A DNA stretch of 64,000 nt from Megalobrama amblycephala (lineage: Eukaryota; Chordata; Actinopteri; Cypriniformes; Xenocyprididae), in the NCBI RefSeq assembly GCF_018812025.1, contig NC_063062.1, positions 39,665,496-39,729,495 on the forward strand, read 5' to 3'. A model generated the notes under the pieces. That model was not told the DNA's origin, made no database searches, and worked only from the letters and a program-made list of their open reading frames with translations. A program made the translations under genes and the position numbers. This document shows positions 13,536 through 26,093 of this stretch, in pieces. Position 1 is the first letter of the stretch. The number at the start of each line of letters is the position of its first letter.

Positions 13536-13970
13536 ATGATATGATATGATATTATACTTGTCTGAAATTTTTCTTACATCACAGTATTTTCCATGTTTGC
13601 AACAACCATCTTTTACACAACATCACTTAATCCACACAGACAAAAAAAAAAAAAACATCGACCCTTACTGCATCCCACTACACAACACAGCACATTTACA
13701 GTACTCTTGATTTATGATTAAGTGTCTTATTTAGCTCAAGGATCGCCTGATGCACAAACAAATGTTTCAGTTTAAATTTTTTGAATCTTGGGATTCTGTA
13801 CCTCCGATTTGATGGTAATAATTCAAACTCATTATGCAGGACATGATTAGGATCAGAAATTATATTATTAACCAATCTTAACAGATTATTATAAGTTGTA
13901 TCATATAACTTCTCTAAAGGCTGGCCAACAATCCTTGAGCAGATTTTTAATTGATTAAACAACTGTGTTT
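13536..13970 (-). pseudogene. LINE, 3' end: C-terminus of reverse-transcriptase ORF and tail
   Basis: Minus-strand coding from about 13970 down to 13696 encodes a polymerase C-terminus with LKICSRIVGQPLEKLYD and ELLPSNRRYRIPRFKKFK motifs, typical of jockey/CR1-group LINE ORF2 ends. A short UTR and a (TATGA)n-type tail at 13532-13555 follow. The frame runs straight into 15579-15611 and 20852 onward once the MITE and the gypsy element are removed. Together these segments make one LINE of about 3 kb. Confidence 0.8.
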
Positions 13971-15578
<1,608 letters not shown>

Positions 15579-15616
15579 CTTAACAGACAGACTTTTATAC
15601 CAAATAGAGTTGCAAT
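15579..15616 (-). pseudogene. LINE coding sliver between two insertions
   Basis: This short piece of LINE ORF2 is trapped between the piggyBac-like MITE and the gypsy element. It includes the GCAAT target duplication at 15612-15616. Read on the minus strand it joins the RT frame at 20852 to the C-terminal frame ending at 13696 without a break. Confidence 0.75.
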
Positions 15617-16099
15617 TGTTACGGTACACAGGAGGCAGACACAGATGTAACAGGTATTGGTAGTTTTATTGACCACAGTAGAGCAGAGGATAACACACAG
15701 GTGAGTGAACTGGTTGAAGATGATGCAGAACTAATAGTATGAGGGATAGTTACTGTCCTTTCCGTTGCAGGTAGAGATACGTTGGAGATTAGAGATCGCT
15801 GGAGTAACTTGGAGCTGGCTGGAGTAACTTGGAGCTGGCTGGAACACACCCACACAGCAGACGAGGCACACAGAGGGAAGGAGACACGCTGGAGACAGGT
15901 GAGTATACGAAGAGGAGTCCTTGAGGTAAGCATTACAGGATGTATATGCGAACGAGACCGGACATAGAGTGCTGTGTGCGTGTGTGCTTTATAGTGCTGT
16001 TGATGAGTGGAGTGATGAGGTGCAGGTGGCGGTGATCAGTACTCTGGAGATGGTGCGCGCTGTGATTGGGTGATGTTGGAACCTGACGTGTCTGTGACA
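15617..16099 (-). repeat. 3' LTR of the gypsy element
   Basis: 483 bp, bounded by TGTTACGG and TGTGACA in plus-strand reading. It matches the other LTR except for a 20-bp tandem duplication (the ggagtaacttggagctggct unit occurs twice at about 15800-15840) and about six point differences. Confidence 0.95.
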
Positions 16100-17518
16100 G
16101 TACCCCCCCCCCTCCACAGCCCGCTCCAGAGGGCCGAGGACCCCGACGCCGTGGTGGTCGTCCTCTTCCCCGCGGTGCTGGTTTCTCAGGGTGACTGTCG
16201 TGGAACGTCTGGAGTAAGCTGGGGTCCAGGATGTCGTTTCTTGGGACCCAGGAGCGTTCCTCGGGACCGTATCCTTCCCAGTCCACTAAATATTCCAGCT
16301 GACCACCACGACGCCGGGAGTCCAAAATCTCATGAACCTCATACGCAGCTCCGTCCTCCAGGATGAGTGGAAGGGGGGGTTTGGCGGGAGCCACGTCAGG
16401 TCCTGTGGGAAGAACAGAAGGGTGGTGAGCTTTCAGCAGTGACACGTGGAAAGTGGGGTGTATACGATACCCTTGTGGGAGTTGGAGTTGGTAGGTGACA
16501 GGGTTGACCTGCTTGAAGATGGGGAATGGGCCAATGAACCTGGGACTCAGCTTTCTGCAGGGCAGACACAGTCTGATATCCCGGGTGGACAGCCAAACCA
16601 TCTGACCAGGCTGGAAGACCGGAGTGTTGGAGCGTCGAAGGTCGGCTGCCATCCTGCGTCTGCGCAGGGCTCGTTGCAGTTGATGGTGTGCTGAGTCCCA
16701 GACCCTCTCGCTCTCTCGGAACCAGTAATCCACTGCCGGAACGTTGGAGGGTTCCCCGGTCCAGGGGAACAGTGGGGGTTGGTAGCCGAGTACGCACTGG
16801 AATGGTGTGAGTCCTGTAGTCGACTGCCGGAGAGAGTTTTGGGCGTACTCGGCCCAACCCAGGAACTGGTTCCAAGAGTCCTGGTGGTCATGACAGAAGG
16901 TACGGAGGAAGCGGCCAATCTCCTGCACCTTCCTTTCCGTCTGCCCGTTCGACTGCGGGTGGTATCCGGAAGTCAGGCTGATGGCCACACCTAGGAGGGA
17001 GTAGAACGATCTCCATACTCTGGATATGAACTGGGGTCCTCGGTCAGAGACTATGTCTTCTGGTATTCCGAAATATCTGAAGACTTGGTTGAAGAGTATT
17101 TCGGCGGTCTCCATGGCAGTGGGTAATCCTGGGAGTGGAATCAGACGGCAAGACTTTGAGAAACGATCCACAACGACTAGGATGGTGGTATTTCCTTCTG
17201 AGACAGGGAGATCAGTGATGAACTCCACCCCTAGGTGTGACCATGGGTGATCTGGAACGGGCAGTGGAAGGAGTTTCCCAGCTGGCAGATGACGAGGACT
17301 TTTGGAGATGGCGCACTCCCGACAGCCCTGCACGTACCTTCTGACATCCGAAACCATCCCTGGCCACCAGAAGCGTTCTTTTAGCAACGAGAGGGTTTCA
17401 TTGACCCCCGGGTGACCAGTGCCAAGTGACGTGTGAGCTGAGTGAATGGTGGGAGTGCGTCGTGTCCGAGGGATGTACAGCAAGCCGGGTTCGTGGAGGC
17501 ATTGGAGGAGGGGATGGT
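15933..17518 (-). pseudogene. pol: gypsy pol, part 2: integrase and chromodomain
   Basis: The open frame covers about 17483-15933. It encodes an HHCC zinc finger (the HPG..and CRECAISK parts), the integrase core and a C-terminal chromodomain ([31 protein letters not shown]; about residues 375-430). A basic proline/arginine-rich tail follows. Integrase joins the cDNA to host DNA; the chromodomain directs insertion to marked chromatin. The second catalytic acid ([10 protein letters not shown]) and the glutamate (NGQTERK) are present. The position usually occupied by the first catalytic aspartate reads GVEF, a D-to-E change. The frame is offset from the RT frame after a stop at 17519-17521, so a small indel separates the two parts. 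Confidence 0.9.
16100..16115 (-). other. Polypurine tract of the gypsy element
   Basis: On the minus strand a GGAGGGGGGGGGG run ends a few bases before the 3' LTR. It is the expected plus-strand DNA priming site. The pol frame reads through it into the LTR and stops only at 15933, so the length of this G run decides the C-terminus. Confidence 0.75.
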
Positions 17519-19262
17519 CTATTCTGACCAGGTAATAGGACTCACGATGAGAGAGCTTGGGATGATAGGTTCAGGTTCTTCGGTCTTTTCCTCAGGAGCA
17601 TGGAGACGGGAGAGAGCGTCCGCTTTAACGTTTTTGGTACCTGGACGGTAGGAGATGGTGTAATTGAATCGGGAGAAGAACATGGCCCAGCGAGCTTGTC
17701 TTGGGTTCAGCCTCTTTGCTGACCGAAGATATTCAAGGTTCTTATGGTCTGTCAGCACCAGGAATGCATGTTTGGCTCCCTCCAGCCAATGCCTCCACTC
17801 TTCCAAGGCAAGCTTAACAGCAAGAAGTTCCCTGTCACCGATGGAGTAGTTGACTTCCGCCGGGCTGAGCTTGCGGGAGAAGAAGGCGCATGGATGGAGT
17901 CTACTTGGCGTCCCCTGCTGCTGCGACAACACCGCTCCCACTCCAGTGATCGAGGCGTCCACTTCAACGACGAACTGTTTCTCTGGATCTGGATGGACGA
18001 GTAAGGGAGCAGTGGTGAAGGCTTCTTTAAGGTGGTTGAAGGCGTTGGTGGCTGCCGGGTTCCAGGACAGAGACTTGGGCTTATTACGGAGCAGGCTGGT
18101 AAGTGGATGGGTGATGGAACTGTAACCTTTGATAAACCGTCTGTAGAAGTTGGAGAATCCGAGAAAGCGCTGTAGTTCTTTTATGGTGGTGGGTTCTGGC
18201 CAGTTGGTGATGGACTCCACCTTCCTCTCGTCCATCTGGATGCCACTGTGATCTATGTTGTAACCAAGGAATGAGACGGAGGGTTGGTGGAAGGAGCACT
18301 TCTCTGCCTTGAGGAACAGGTTGTGTTGTCGAAGACGGGTGAGGACCTCCGCAACGTGTTGGCGATGTTCGGCCTGGCTCCGGGAGTATATGAGTATGTC
18401 GTCAATGTAGACTAGGACGAAGCGGTGGAGAAACTCCCGGAGCACCTCATGTATGAAATCCTGGAATACGGAGGGGGCGTTGACCAGACCATGCGGCATT
18501 ACCAGATATTCGTAGTGGCCAGTAGGGGTGATGAAGGCGGTCTTCCACTCGTCCCCCTCACGTATCCGGATGAGGTTGTACGCACTGCGGTCCAGCTTCG
18601 TAAACACAGTGGCACCACGGAGATGTTCCAGGGCCGCTGGGACGAGAGGAAGGGGATACCTAAACTTGACGGTTATCTTGTTGAGTGAGCGATAGTCGAT
18701 GCATGGCCGCAAGCCTCTGTCCTTTTTAGCCATGAAGAAGAAGCTGGAAGCAGCAGGGGAAGTAGACGGCCTGATGTAACCTTGAGCGAGGGCTTCCTTG
18801 ATGTAATCCTCCATGGCCTTCTCCTCCGGGATGGAAAGTGGGTATATCTTACCCTTTGGCACTGGTTCACCCGGAAGCAGGTCGATGGCACAGTCCCATG
18901 GCCGGTGTGGAGGCAGCTTGGAAGCCCGTTGCGGGCAGAAGACATCGCTGAAGGGGGCGTAACACTTGGGGATGTCGACGGAGCGTTGTTCGACTGGACT
19001 TTCGATGGATGTGGCGCAGAGAGAGAGGTCAGGCGAAGGAGATGGTGGAACAGGAAGTTCAGCCAGACAGCGAGAGAAGCATGTGTCGCCCCACTTCAGG
19101 ATTTCGCCCGTTTTCCAGGAGATGGTGGGGTTATGCTGCTCCAACCAGGGGCGCCTTAGAACCACGTCAGCGGTGGAATCCTCCAGAACCAGCAGATGTA
19201 TCTCCTCTTGGTGTAGTAAACCAACTTGGAGTGTTACTGGTCCAGCCACGGTGCGGACGCGC
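17519..19262 (-). pseudogene. pol: gypsy pol, part 1: protease end, reverse transcriptase, RNase H
   Basis: The frame at 19249-17519 carries the end of an aspartic protease, then the RT domain ([22 protein letters not shown] with the catalytic DD pair, SFLGYNI), then RNase H ([45 protein letters not shown]). Together these copy genomic RNA into cDNA. The motif around the first RT aspartate reads KLDRSAYNL, one residue shorter than is usual for the family, so an in-frame codon loss is likely. It is out of frame with gag-protease (single-base shift near 19265-19285) and ends in a stop before integrase. Confidence 0.9.
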
Positions 19263-20354
19263 TTACAACTCGGGTTTGCCGGTTATTGAGTTGATCTTGT
19301 AGATGGTCGGAGACGGAGAGGTCTTGAGACGTAGCTGCCGGCAGATGGCGCCGGAGACGAAGTTGCCGGCTGACCCTGAGTCGAGGAGCGCGACCACTGA
19401 AAGGGAGACAGTAGCGGCAGTAAGATTGACGACAGTGGTGAGTGGTTTCATTTTATGAGTAGCAGGAATAATGGCACTCACCAGGGGTCGAGGTGGTCGC
19501 GTGGGGCACGCTGCAATCACATGCCCAGGACCTCCACAGTACAGACAGAGATGCAGGGTCAGCCGACGGCGGCGCTCTTCAGAGGATAGACGAGAGTTTT
19601 CTACTTCCATGGGTTCTTGGACTGGTTCTGGAGTGCTGACGGGTTCGGATCGGCAGAGGAGCATGTTGGAGAGGGACTGGTCCTGGTGCTCTTGGATGCA
19701 CGCCTGCATGCGAGTGGCGCAGCGAATGGAGAGCTGGATAAATTTTTCGAGGCCGATGGAATCCTCGCATGCAGCGAGATGCAGCCGTACCCGAGGATCT
19801 AATCCTTGACGATAAGTTGTTATCAGGGCTTGTTCATTCCATCCGCTGAGTGCTGCAAGCGTTCTGAAGTGCAAAGCATAATCGTAAATAGACATTGACC
19901 CTTGTTTCAAATTATAGAGCTTCTCACCAGCTGAAGAATCTGTGATCGGTTTCCCGAACACTTCCCGGAAGTGGGAAATAAACGCCGAGTAGGATTGGGT
20001 TACAGCGCCCTGCTGGGACCAGATGGAATCGGCCCATTTCAATGCTTTGCCGCTGAGCTGAGAAATGATGAATGCAATCTTGGATGTGTCACTCGGGTAC
20101 AGGTGCGGCTGCATCTCCAGGACCAGTGTGCATTGCAGCAGGAATCCGCTGCAATCCTCTGCCGATCCTGAGAAGGGTGCCGGTTTGGCCATGGGACTGG
20201 CGTACGGCGGTAGAGAAGGAGAACTGCTGGCATTGGAAGTGGTGTTCGCTGGTGCAGGTGAAGGGACAGTGACTGGAAATGGCGGTGGTGGATTGATGGT
20301 AAATGTACGCCGAAGCGCATCCACCAGTTCCTGAAATGGATCCGGCTGGCTCAT
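19263..20354 (-). CDS. gag: gypsy gag with CCHC knuckle and protease start
   Basis: I place the start at the ATG at 20354, beginning [16 protein letters not shown]; an upstream ATG at 20396 lies inside the 5' LTR and is unlikely. The protein has a proline-rich N-terminus, a retrotransposon-gag helical domain in the middle ([26 protein letters not shown]), a single CX2CX4HX4C zinc knuckle ([14 protein letters not shown]) and a protease active-site triad DSGSAGNF near the C-terminus. Gag packs the RNA into particles. The frame stops at 19263 inside the protease, which continues in another frame. That looks like an inactivating indel rather than a programmed shift, as no slippery site is evident. 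Confidence 0.85.
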   Translation of the reverse strand: MSQPDPFQELVDALRRTFTINPPPPFPVTVPSPAPANTTSNASSSPSLPPYASPMAKPAPFSGSAEDCSGFLLQCTLVLEMQPHLYPSDTSKIAFIISQLSGKALKWADSIWSQQGAVTQSYSAFISHFREVFGKPITDSSAGEKLYNLKQGSMSIYDYALHFRTLAALSGWNEQALITTYRQGLDPRVRLHLAACEDSIGLEKFIQLSIRCATRMQACIQEHQDQSLSNMLLCRSEPVSTPEPVQEPMEVENSRLSSEERRRRLTLHLCLYCGGPGHVIAACPTRPPRPLVSAIIPATHKMKPLTTVVNLTAATVSLSVVALLDSGSAGNFVSGAICRQLRLKTSPSPTIYKINSITGKPEL

Positions 20355-20383
20355 ACTGGGTCTGCGGTGTTGGTCCGGTCTTC

Positions 20384-20846
20384 TGTTACGGTACACAGGA
20401 GGCAGACACAGATGTAACAGGTATTGGTAGTTTTATTGACCACAGTAGAGCAGAGGATAACACACAGGTGAGTGAACTGGTTGAAGATGATGCAGAACTA
20501 ATAGTATGAGGGATAGTTACTGTCCTTTCCGTTGCAGGTAGAGATACGTTGGAGATTGGAGATCGCTGGAGTAACTTGGAGCTGGCTGGAACACACCCAC
20601 ACAGCAGACGAAGCACACAGAGGGAAGGAGACACGCTGGAGACAGGTGAGTATACGAAGAGGAGTCCTTGAGGTAAGCATTACAGGATGTATATGCGAAC
20701 GAGACCGGACATAGAGTGCTGTGTGCGTGTGTGCTTTATAGTGCTGTTGATGAGTGGGGTGATGAGGTGCAGGTGGCGGTGATCAGTACTCTGGAGATGG
20801 CGTGCGTTGTGATTGGGTGATGTTGGAACCTGACGTGTCTGTGACA
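20384..20846 (-). repeat. 5' LTR of the gypsy element
   Basis: 463 bp, bounded by TGTTACGG and TGTGACA in plus-strand reading. It holds the promoter for the element. In minus orientation the body starts with GAAGACCGGACCAAC, where the primer-binding site should lie; I could not match this to a specific tRNA. Confidence 0.95.
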
Positions 20847-20851
20847 GCAAT

Positions 20852-21873
20852 ATTGCAGTACACTCATTATTACAGACATAAAGAACAACAGAAGAATCTG
20901 TTTGCTTACGCCAAAAGACCTAAGATGGCGAAGAAAATAGATTCTCTGCTTTGTTCTTCTACAGAGAGCATCAATGTGATCTTTCCATGTTAACATATCA
21001 TCGATCAATAAACCTAAATACTTATAAGTTTTAACTTGCCTGATTTTACTTTCATGAATAAAAACAGGCATTATATGAGTATCCGATGTAGACCCAAATA
21101 TAATCTCTTCTGTTTTACTTGTGTTAATGACAAGATCATTGTTCTCACACCACTCATGTAAACTAGTCACACCCTGTTGATGGAACCCAGCACTGTCCGA
21201 AACGTTCAACGCAGATATTAACACGGTGTCATCAGAATACTTTAAAATATACTGATTTAACTTGTCAGTTCGACAGTCATCTGTATACAAGGTGAAAAGT
21301 ATGGCAGAGCTAACACAACCTTGAGGTACTCCGACATTTGTTATGATAGTAGATGACAACGTTTTATTCACTTTAACTCTCTGAACTAACTTTTACCATC
21401 TGAACTAAGTGCGGAAGTATCAGACTTTCAAGACATTTCACAATTACTGAAGTAAGGGCTATTGGTCTAAAATCTTTGTATTCTCTTGGACATGGAACTT
21501 TAGGTAATGGTTTTATATATGCGGTCTTCCATAACACAGGGACAGTATGTGTGTCAACTGAAGCTTGAAATACAGGTTGCCACACCGGAGCCAATTCATG
21601 TGCAAAGTTCTTTAAAAGGCTTGCACTACATCCATCTGGACCAACGGATTTTTTTGTATTTACAGATTGAAACATTTTCCTAACATCCTCAACCTCAATA
21701 ACAATTCTATTCAAAGATGATGGAACCAAAGTATCTATTATTTCATTATATTTAGCATGTTTACCTATTGATTCAAATCTTGTAAAGAAGGTGTTTAATT
21801 CATTCCCAAAATAAAATTCATTATCAATTACAATAGATTTATTTGAAGATGCCAATCCAGTCATTGTTTTCAT
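20852..21873 (-). pseudogene. LINE ORF2, reverse-transcriptase domain
   Basis: Minus-strand frames 21873-21373 and 21371-20852 give the fingers/palm of a non-LTR RT: KKSVGPDGCSASLLKNF, LWKTAYIKPLPKV, FRPIALTSVIVKCLE, then GVPQGCVSSAILFTLYTDD, the catalytic YSDDTVLIS box, and KYLGLLIDDMLTW. The two frames differ by one small indel near 21372. YSDD in place of YADD is a tolerated variant in some LINEs. The domain continues across the gypsy and MITE insertions to 13696. The element belongs to the jockey/CR1 supergroup of fish LINEs; the exact family is not settled. Confidence 0.85.
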
Positions 21874-22536
21874 AATGTCCCAGACCTTTTTAGTATTATT
21901 AGACTTAAAGGCTCCCTCTAGACGTCTCTTGTGAACTTCTTTTGTTTCCTTTAATTTCTTAACTCTCTTTCTGTTTGTTTAAGTACCCTAATATCTTTAT
22001 TCCTAAATGCTACTTTCCTCAGATTTATAATATCTTTAATATCCTTAGTCACATATGGCTTGTTATTTGGATAAACTTTAATCTCCTTTGTAGGTATGAC
22101 CAACTCTACACAGAAATTGATATAGTAATTTAACACTGTAGTTCTTTCATCAAGTGAACCTTCCTGAAAAATGTCCCAATTTGTCCAGTCAAAACAAGCT
22201 TTCAGTTGTTGTGTACTTTCGTTTGACCACAGTCTAATCAGTTTCTTTTCTGGTTTACTTCTTTTCAATTTAGACCTGTACACAGGAATCATATATATTA
22301 CATTATGGTCAGAGTTTAGAATTGGAGGCATACTCTGACACATAACATTCACATAACATGTCATTCACATAACACTTATCAAGAATAGTATTATTTCTTG
22401 TTTGAGTCTTTACACACTGTTTGAATCCTGGCAACAAAGTCTCCAGTTTGCACTGGTTTAAATCACCCAGCACAATCACGGGCGCATTCTGAGTGGCTGA
22501 TCTGTAGTGAACATAGTCCGCAATCAGGCTGGCTGC
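21874..22536 (-). pseudogene. LINE ORF2, linker between endonuclease and RT
   Basis: The frame 22364-21951 encodes the linker region, starting with the end of the endonuclease (the SDHNVIYM motif, with the catalytic-type aspartate-histidine pair) and a basic stretch. Frame changes occur on both sides. It is part of the same LINE as its neighbours. Confidence 0.7.
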
Positions 22537-23160
22537 CTAAGATGATTTACCACTGGGCGGAAAATAAACCACGAACAGCAAAATACAACCGAATTCTCTA
22601 GGCAGATAAAATGGTCTTAAAGTCATGCCGAGAATTTCCACATTGGGATCACACATCTTGTATTTAACTGAATAAGCTTGACACCATTTCTCGTTTATAT
22701 ATACACAGATGCCGCCTCCTTTACTTTTACCTGAAACTTTGTCTCTATCAGCTCGTACCAATGTAAATCCAGGGACTTCAAAGAGCGAGTCAGGCATTGA
22801 GGACTGCAACCAACTTTCTGTAAAGCAGAGCAAGGATGCCTCACGAAATTCATTACAGTACCTTGTGTGTGATCGTATCATATCCACTTTGTTGTTTAGA
22901 GAATGTAGATTACTGAAGACGATAGACGGCAGAGGTGGCCGATTGAATCTCCTTCGCAATCGACTCCGAATACCACCTCTTCTTCCTCTTTTCTTTCGTT
23001 TTGTCCTCACTAACTCGGGAGGAATATCTTCAAATAAATCTCTGACTTGAGCTGTTCTCATTTCTTGAGTCATCGTAAAGTTTAGCTCCAGCAATCTTTC
23101 CCGGCTGTATGGGCGTGCAGACGGCATTGTGACGCCGCATGTTGTCAAAATTCCACGTGC
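22537..23160 (-). pseudogene. LINE ORF2, AP-type endonuclease N-terminal half
   Basis: The frame 23148-22537 starts with a basic arginine-rich segment (RKKRGRRGGIRSRLRRR). An apurinic-like endonuclease follows: FSNLHSLNNKVDMI, LLCFTESWLQ (catalytic glutamate) and GGGICVYINEKW. In LINEs this nicks the target to prime reverse transcription. The frame breaks at 22537 and the rest is shifted. The region 23161-23340 upstream probably holds the LINE 5' end. Confidence 0.85.
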
Positions 23161-23340
23161 AGTTGGAGATTACATCGCCAAACATAGTCCAAAGAGGCCT
23201 ATCATCCACAGAATCCAGATCAAGAGTACATTTCTTCCAACCTTCATCTTTTTACTTTTACAGGGCCACAACCAAAACCAAACACTTAACAAACCACAAA
23301 TAAACATTAGACAACCAAACAAACTGCAAACATAGCATAC

Positions 23341-23642
23341 TGAGACGCAGTGCAAGTTTGTTACTTGGTTCTATTTTGCTCCTAGAACTTCAGTGGCCGC
23401 TAGCTGACGCCACATATCACGGGTAGGCCTTAAGGGCCTCCTTTGGGTGCATGCTGGCATGTACCTTTTTGAGTGTTTTCTCTGACAATTTTACTGAAAA
23501 CAGTAAAAAAGGGATTTGTGTCGCTGGCTGGCCAGGGCCTGGGCTGACTGATGACCTCCTTTGTAGTTGGTCTGTTTAGTCTGAACCTTGATAACACTGC
23601 CACGAGCTGATGCCACGTGTCTGCTGAGGTTATAGGCCCATG
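23341..23642. repeat. Degenerate repeat domain, segment 4
   Basis: The tract of segment 3 resumes after the LINE. 'gccgctagctgacgccacat' (23395) leads to 'ggtaggccttaagggcctcc' (23424), and 'ccacgagctgatgccacgtg' (23604) leads to 'ggttataggccc' (23629). Confidence 0.6.
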
Positions 23643-24052
23643 TCAAGTCAAGTCACCTTTATTTATATAGCACTTTTTACTAATGCAGATTGTGTCAAAG
23701 CAGCTTTACATTGATAACTGGTACATAATTTTGGCTGCACAGCAGCTCTTAAAGAATAGTGTCAATGCAGGCAGATCAAAGCACTGTTGAATAAATGTAA
23801 AGAATACTGTTGAATATCAAATGTCAAGTCAAATGTAAAGTGTCCCCAACTAAGCAAGCCAAAGGCGACAACGGCAAGGAACCCAAACTCCAACAGGTGA
23901 CATCAGGTGGCAAACAAGTGGCAAATAGGTGTTAAAATAGAGAAAAAAAACCTTGGGAGAAACCAGGCTTAGTCGGGGGGGCAGTTCTCCTCTGGCGAAC
24001 AGTGCTTTGTTACGAATCAGGTTGCTATCATAAGTCTGATAGGATCGCAACC
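23643..24052 (-). mobile_element. L2-type LINE 3' tail, truncated
   Basis: Begins 'tcaagtcaagtcacctttat' with the familiar 'tatttatatagcactttt', the minus-strand 3' end of a cyprinid L2-like LINE. It runs to 'gatcgcaacc' and is flanked by CCCATG (23637-23642 and 24053-24058). No coding part is left, only 3' UTR. Confidence 0.7.
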
Positions 24053-24058
24053 CCCATG

Positions 24059-25094
24059 GGGTCTTCTTTAGCGTGTGATGGCATACGCTGTACTCCTCTT
24101 GCTTAAAGAGTAGAAAGGTGCTTTTACCGAGTACACTGCTTGTTGGATTGTGTTGGACGGGCTGTTTCATGGGCACTCACAGCTACCTAATTACTTGGTT
24201 GGTCGTGCGCTTAGCATGCTATGTTTTCAGTCGAATAGCCTTATGGGCCATCCTGAATACCACCATATGAATTGGGTTCTTGGTGTGATATTAGTTCATT
24301 TGTAAGAACTTTAGTTATGTTGTAGGCCCCTTCCGGTCGGCCTCCATGACTATGTGCCTACAGTATGGTCTGTCTGTTAGGTTGAGCTTCGTACTTCCCT
24401 TTGGGTTGATTGCGTAATTGTGCTTAGCTCCCTAAGCTGGTCATTGGTTGTAGACTTCTATGAAGTCTCCCATTCAGACTAGCCCTAGGCTGGTTTGTAC
24501 TCCCCTGTATCAGGGTTTTTCTAGCGCACAGCCTCCTCAGTGCTTTAATCAGACACTGAGTAGATCCTAGGACGAGTGGACTATACTCCCCTCAATACGA
24601 GGGTTTATAGCGCTCAGCTGAGTTCCGCTTTTCAGGATGCCCGTCTCTGATTGTGGGTTTGAGTTGCTTACTGCTCTTTCGCAGTCGCTCTTATCTGCTC
24701 TCTTCTTTGAAGAATGTGCTTTGGAGATTCAGACAGGGCTGGCCCAGACTATATTTGGCTTTCGTTAGATTAGTACGGCCTCCTTGGTGGCGTTGTGGGT
24801 GACTTCATTCCCCTCTAGTGACTGGCTGGGGTTCAGTTTGGTTTCCTGGCCACACTCCCTTTAAGGGACCATTTCCCATGGATTGCTGGTCCCAGATGCC
24901 TTGAGCAGCCTTGGAAGGCCTCTTTTAGGCTCAGCTTGGACTGTTGACCATGGGGAATGTTGTCACTGACAGCCTTGGGGAGAGTTGCTCCCGGGTTTTC
25001 TCTCGAACTGCCGGATGTTTGTCCAGACATTTGGCATGCACTCTCCTCCAGCATGGGTATATTGTTCCCCATAGCGGTAAACGCAGAGTTCAGT
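24059..25094. repeat. Degenerate repeat domain, segment 5
   Basis: More of the same blocks: 'gtactcctcttgcttaaaga' (24091), 'gttgtaggccccttccgg' (24322), 'gttgtagacttctatgaag' (24448), 'agccttggaaggcctctt' (24906). It has no open frame worth calling. The units are too diverged for an exact period by eye. Confidence 0.55.
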
Positions 25095-25395
25095 TCCCTT
25101 TCGAAAGGGAACGTCTCAGGTTGCGCATGTAACCATGGTTCTCTGAGAAAAGGGAACGAGACTCTGTGTTACACTGCCATGCTTCGGGTTGCCTGCTGAA
25201 CAGTCCCTCAAAGACGAGTAGGTGTTGACTGCTTCCTCAGGTGCTCCCTTTATACGTCATGGTTCGCGCCGTAATGACGTCATAGGCTGTCGCCAGCCAA
25301 TAGGATTGGAGTGGTGTGATTCTTGGCATTTTGAACACCTGTCACGAGTGACAGTTCCCCATAGCATATGCAACCTGAGACGTTTTCTGTAATGA
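25095..25395. repeat. Short inverted-terminal-repeat element at the end of the domain
   Basis: ACGTCTCAGGTTGCGCATG at about 25109 is mirrored by CATATGCAACCTGAGACGT at about 25365, a 19-bp imperfect inverted repeat about 275 bp apart. A self-complementary 'gttccctttcgaaagggaac' sits just before it (25092-25111). The sequence 'ggttctctgagaaaagggaac' inside is widespread in cyprinids. It may be a MITE or the terminal repeat of a larger element. Confidence 0.5.
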
Positions 25396-26093
25396 ACTCA
25401 TTCTTTTAATGAAGTCTCTTAAACTTGTGAAAAATGTAAAAGGTAATTCTACTGTTACATATTATGAGTCTGTATTTGGCGTCTTGTGAATGTCTTTTTT
25501 TTCCCCTCTTCCATTTATCTTTGGAGCTTTGTCGTTAGTGCCTGTTTTTTTGTACTGTTTACAAGTTCTTAATTAAAAAAAAAGTGAGAAACAATGCTGT
25601 GTTGTTGCAAAGTGCCGAACGAGCAGAAGTTAGCAATAGGCCGGCGGATATGACAGGATGGAATAAAGCCGCTCATACCAGCCTCCTGTGTTTCTGCTGT
25701 TGCCTCATAACGCAGTAGTCCAGTGCCGGAAGCTACACACTGTCAATGATCAAGACATGTCAAGACAACATCTGTTTTGCAAACCCTTCCATGTTGCGGT
25801 TGTTGTTGTTTTTGGCGTATTCCTACGAACGCAACGTCATTGCCATAGAGATCAATGCAGATATTCCAGAAAACGAAAAAGCGCCATAGACACAAAAATC
25901 AGATCTGAACACTTGCGATACACAGTGTGGACATTAAAATGTTTATATCAGATTCCAATCGGATACACAAGTAATCAGATTTGGACGGACAGTCTGAACA
26001 AGGCTTAAGTGTTTCAGGACAGCGAACCGGGTTTTTCCGTTATAAAATTTGTTAATACATGTTTATGTGCATTAATATGTTAATCAAGGTTCA
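25396..26093. other. Unassigned, with a MITE end
   Basis: No gene is visible. The sequence around 25985-26008 ('cggacagtctgaacaaggct' then TAA) looks like the right terminus of a Harbinger-type MITE whose left end I do not find. Confidence 0.35.

Larger units (their letters stand above)
15617..20846 (-). mobile_element. Ty3/gypsy chromovirus-type retrotransposon
   Basis: The element is complete at both ends: LTRs at 15617-16099 and 20384-20846, and a perfect 5-bp duplication GCAAT at 15612-15616 and 20847-20851. It is coded on the minus strand in the order gag (with zinc knuckle), protease, reverse transcriptase, RNase H, integrase, chromodomain, which is the Ty3/gypsy order; the chromodomain places it in the chromoviruses. 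The LTRs differ by about six substitutions and one 20-bp tandem duplication, so the insertion is young. Two frame breaks in pol, one missing RT residue and a changed integrase acid suggest it is already inactive. It is nested in a LINE. Confidence 0.95.

Noticed and set aside
16070..20509. Many plus-strand and shifted frames of 60-125 codons
   Set aside because: They are shadows of the gypsy gag and pol genes, which run on the minus strand with clear domains.
23170..23355. Hydrophobic minus-strand frame resembling a membrane peptide
   Set aside because: It lies in the presumed 5' region of the LINE, has no family match and is short; hydrophobicity alone is not enough.
25092..25111. Perfect palindrome as a transcription terminator or operator
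   Set aside because: The window is a vertebrate genome and the text belongs to an interspersed repeat.
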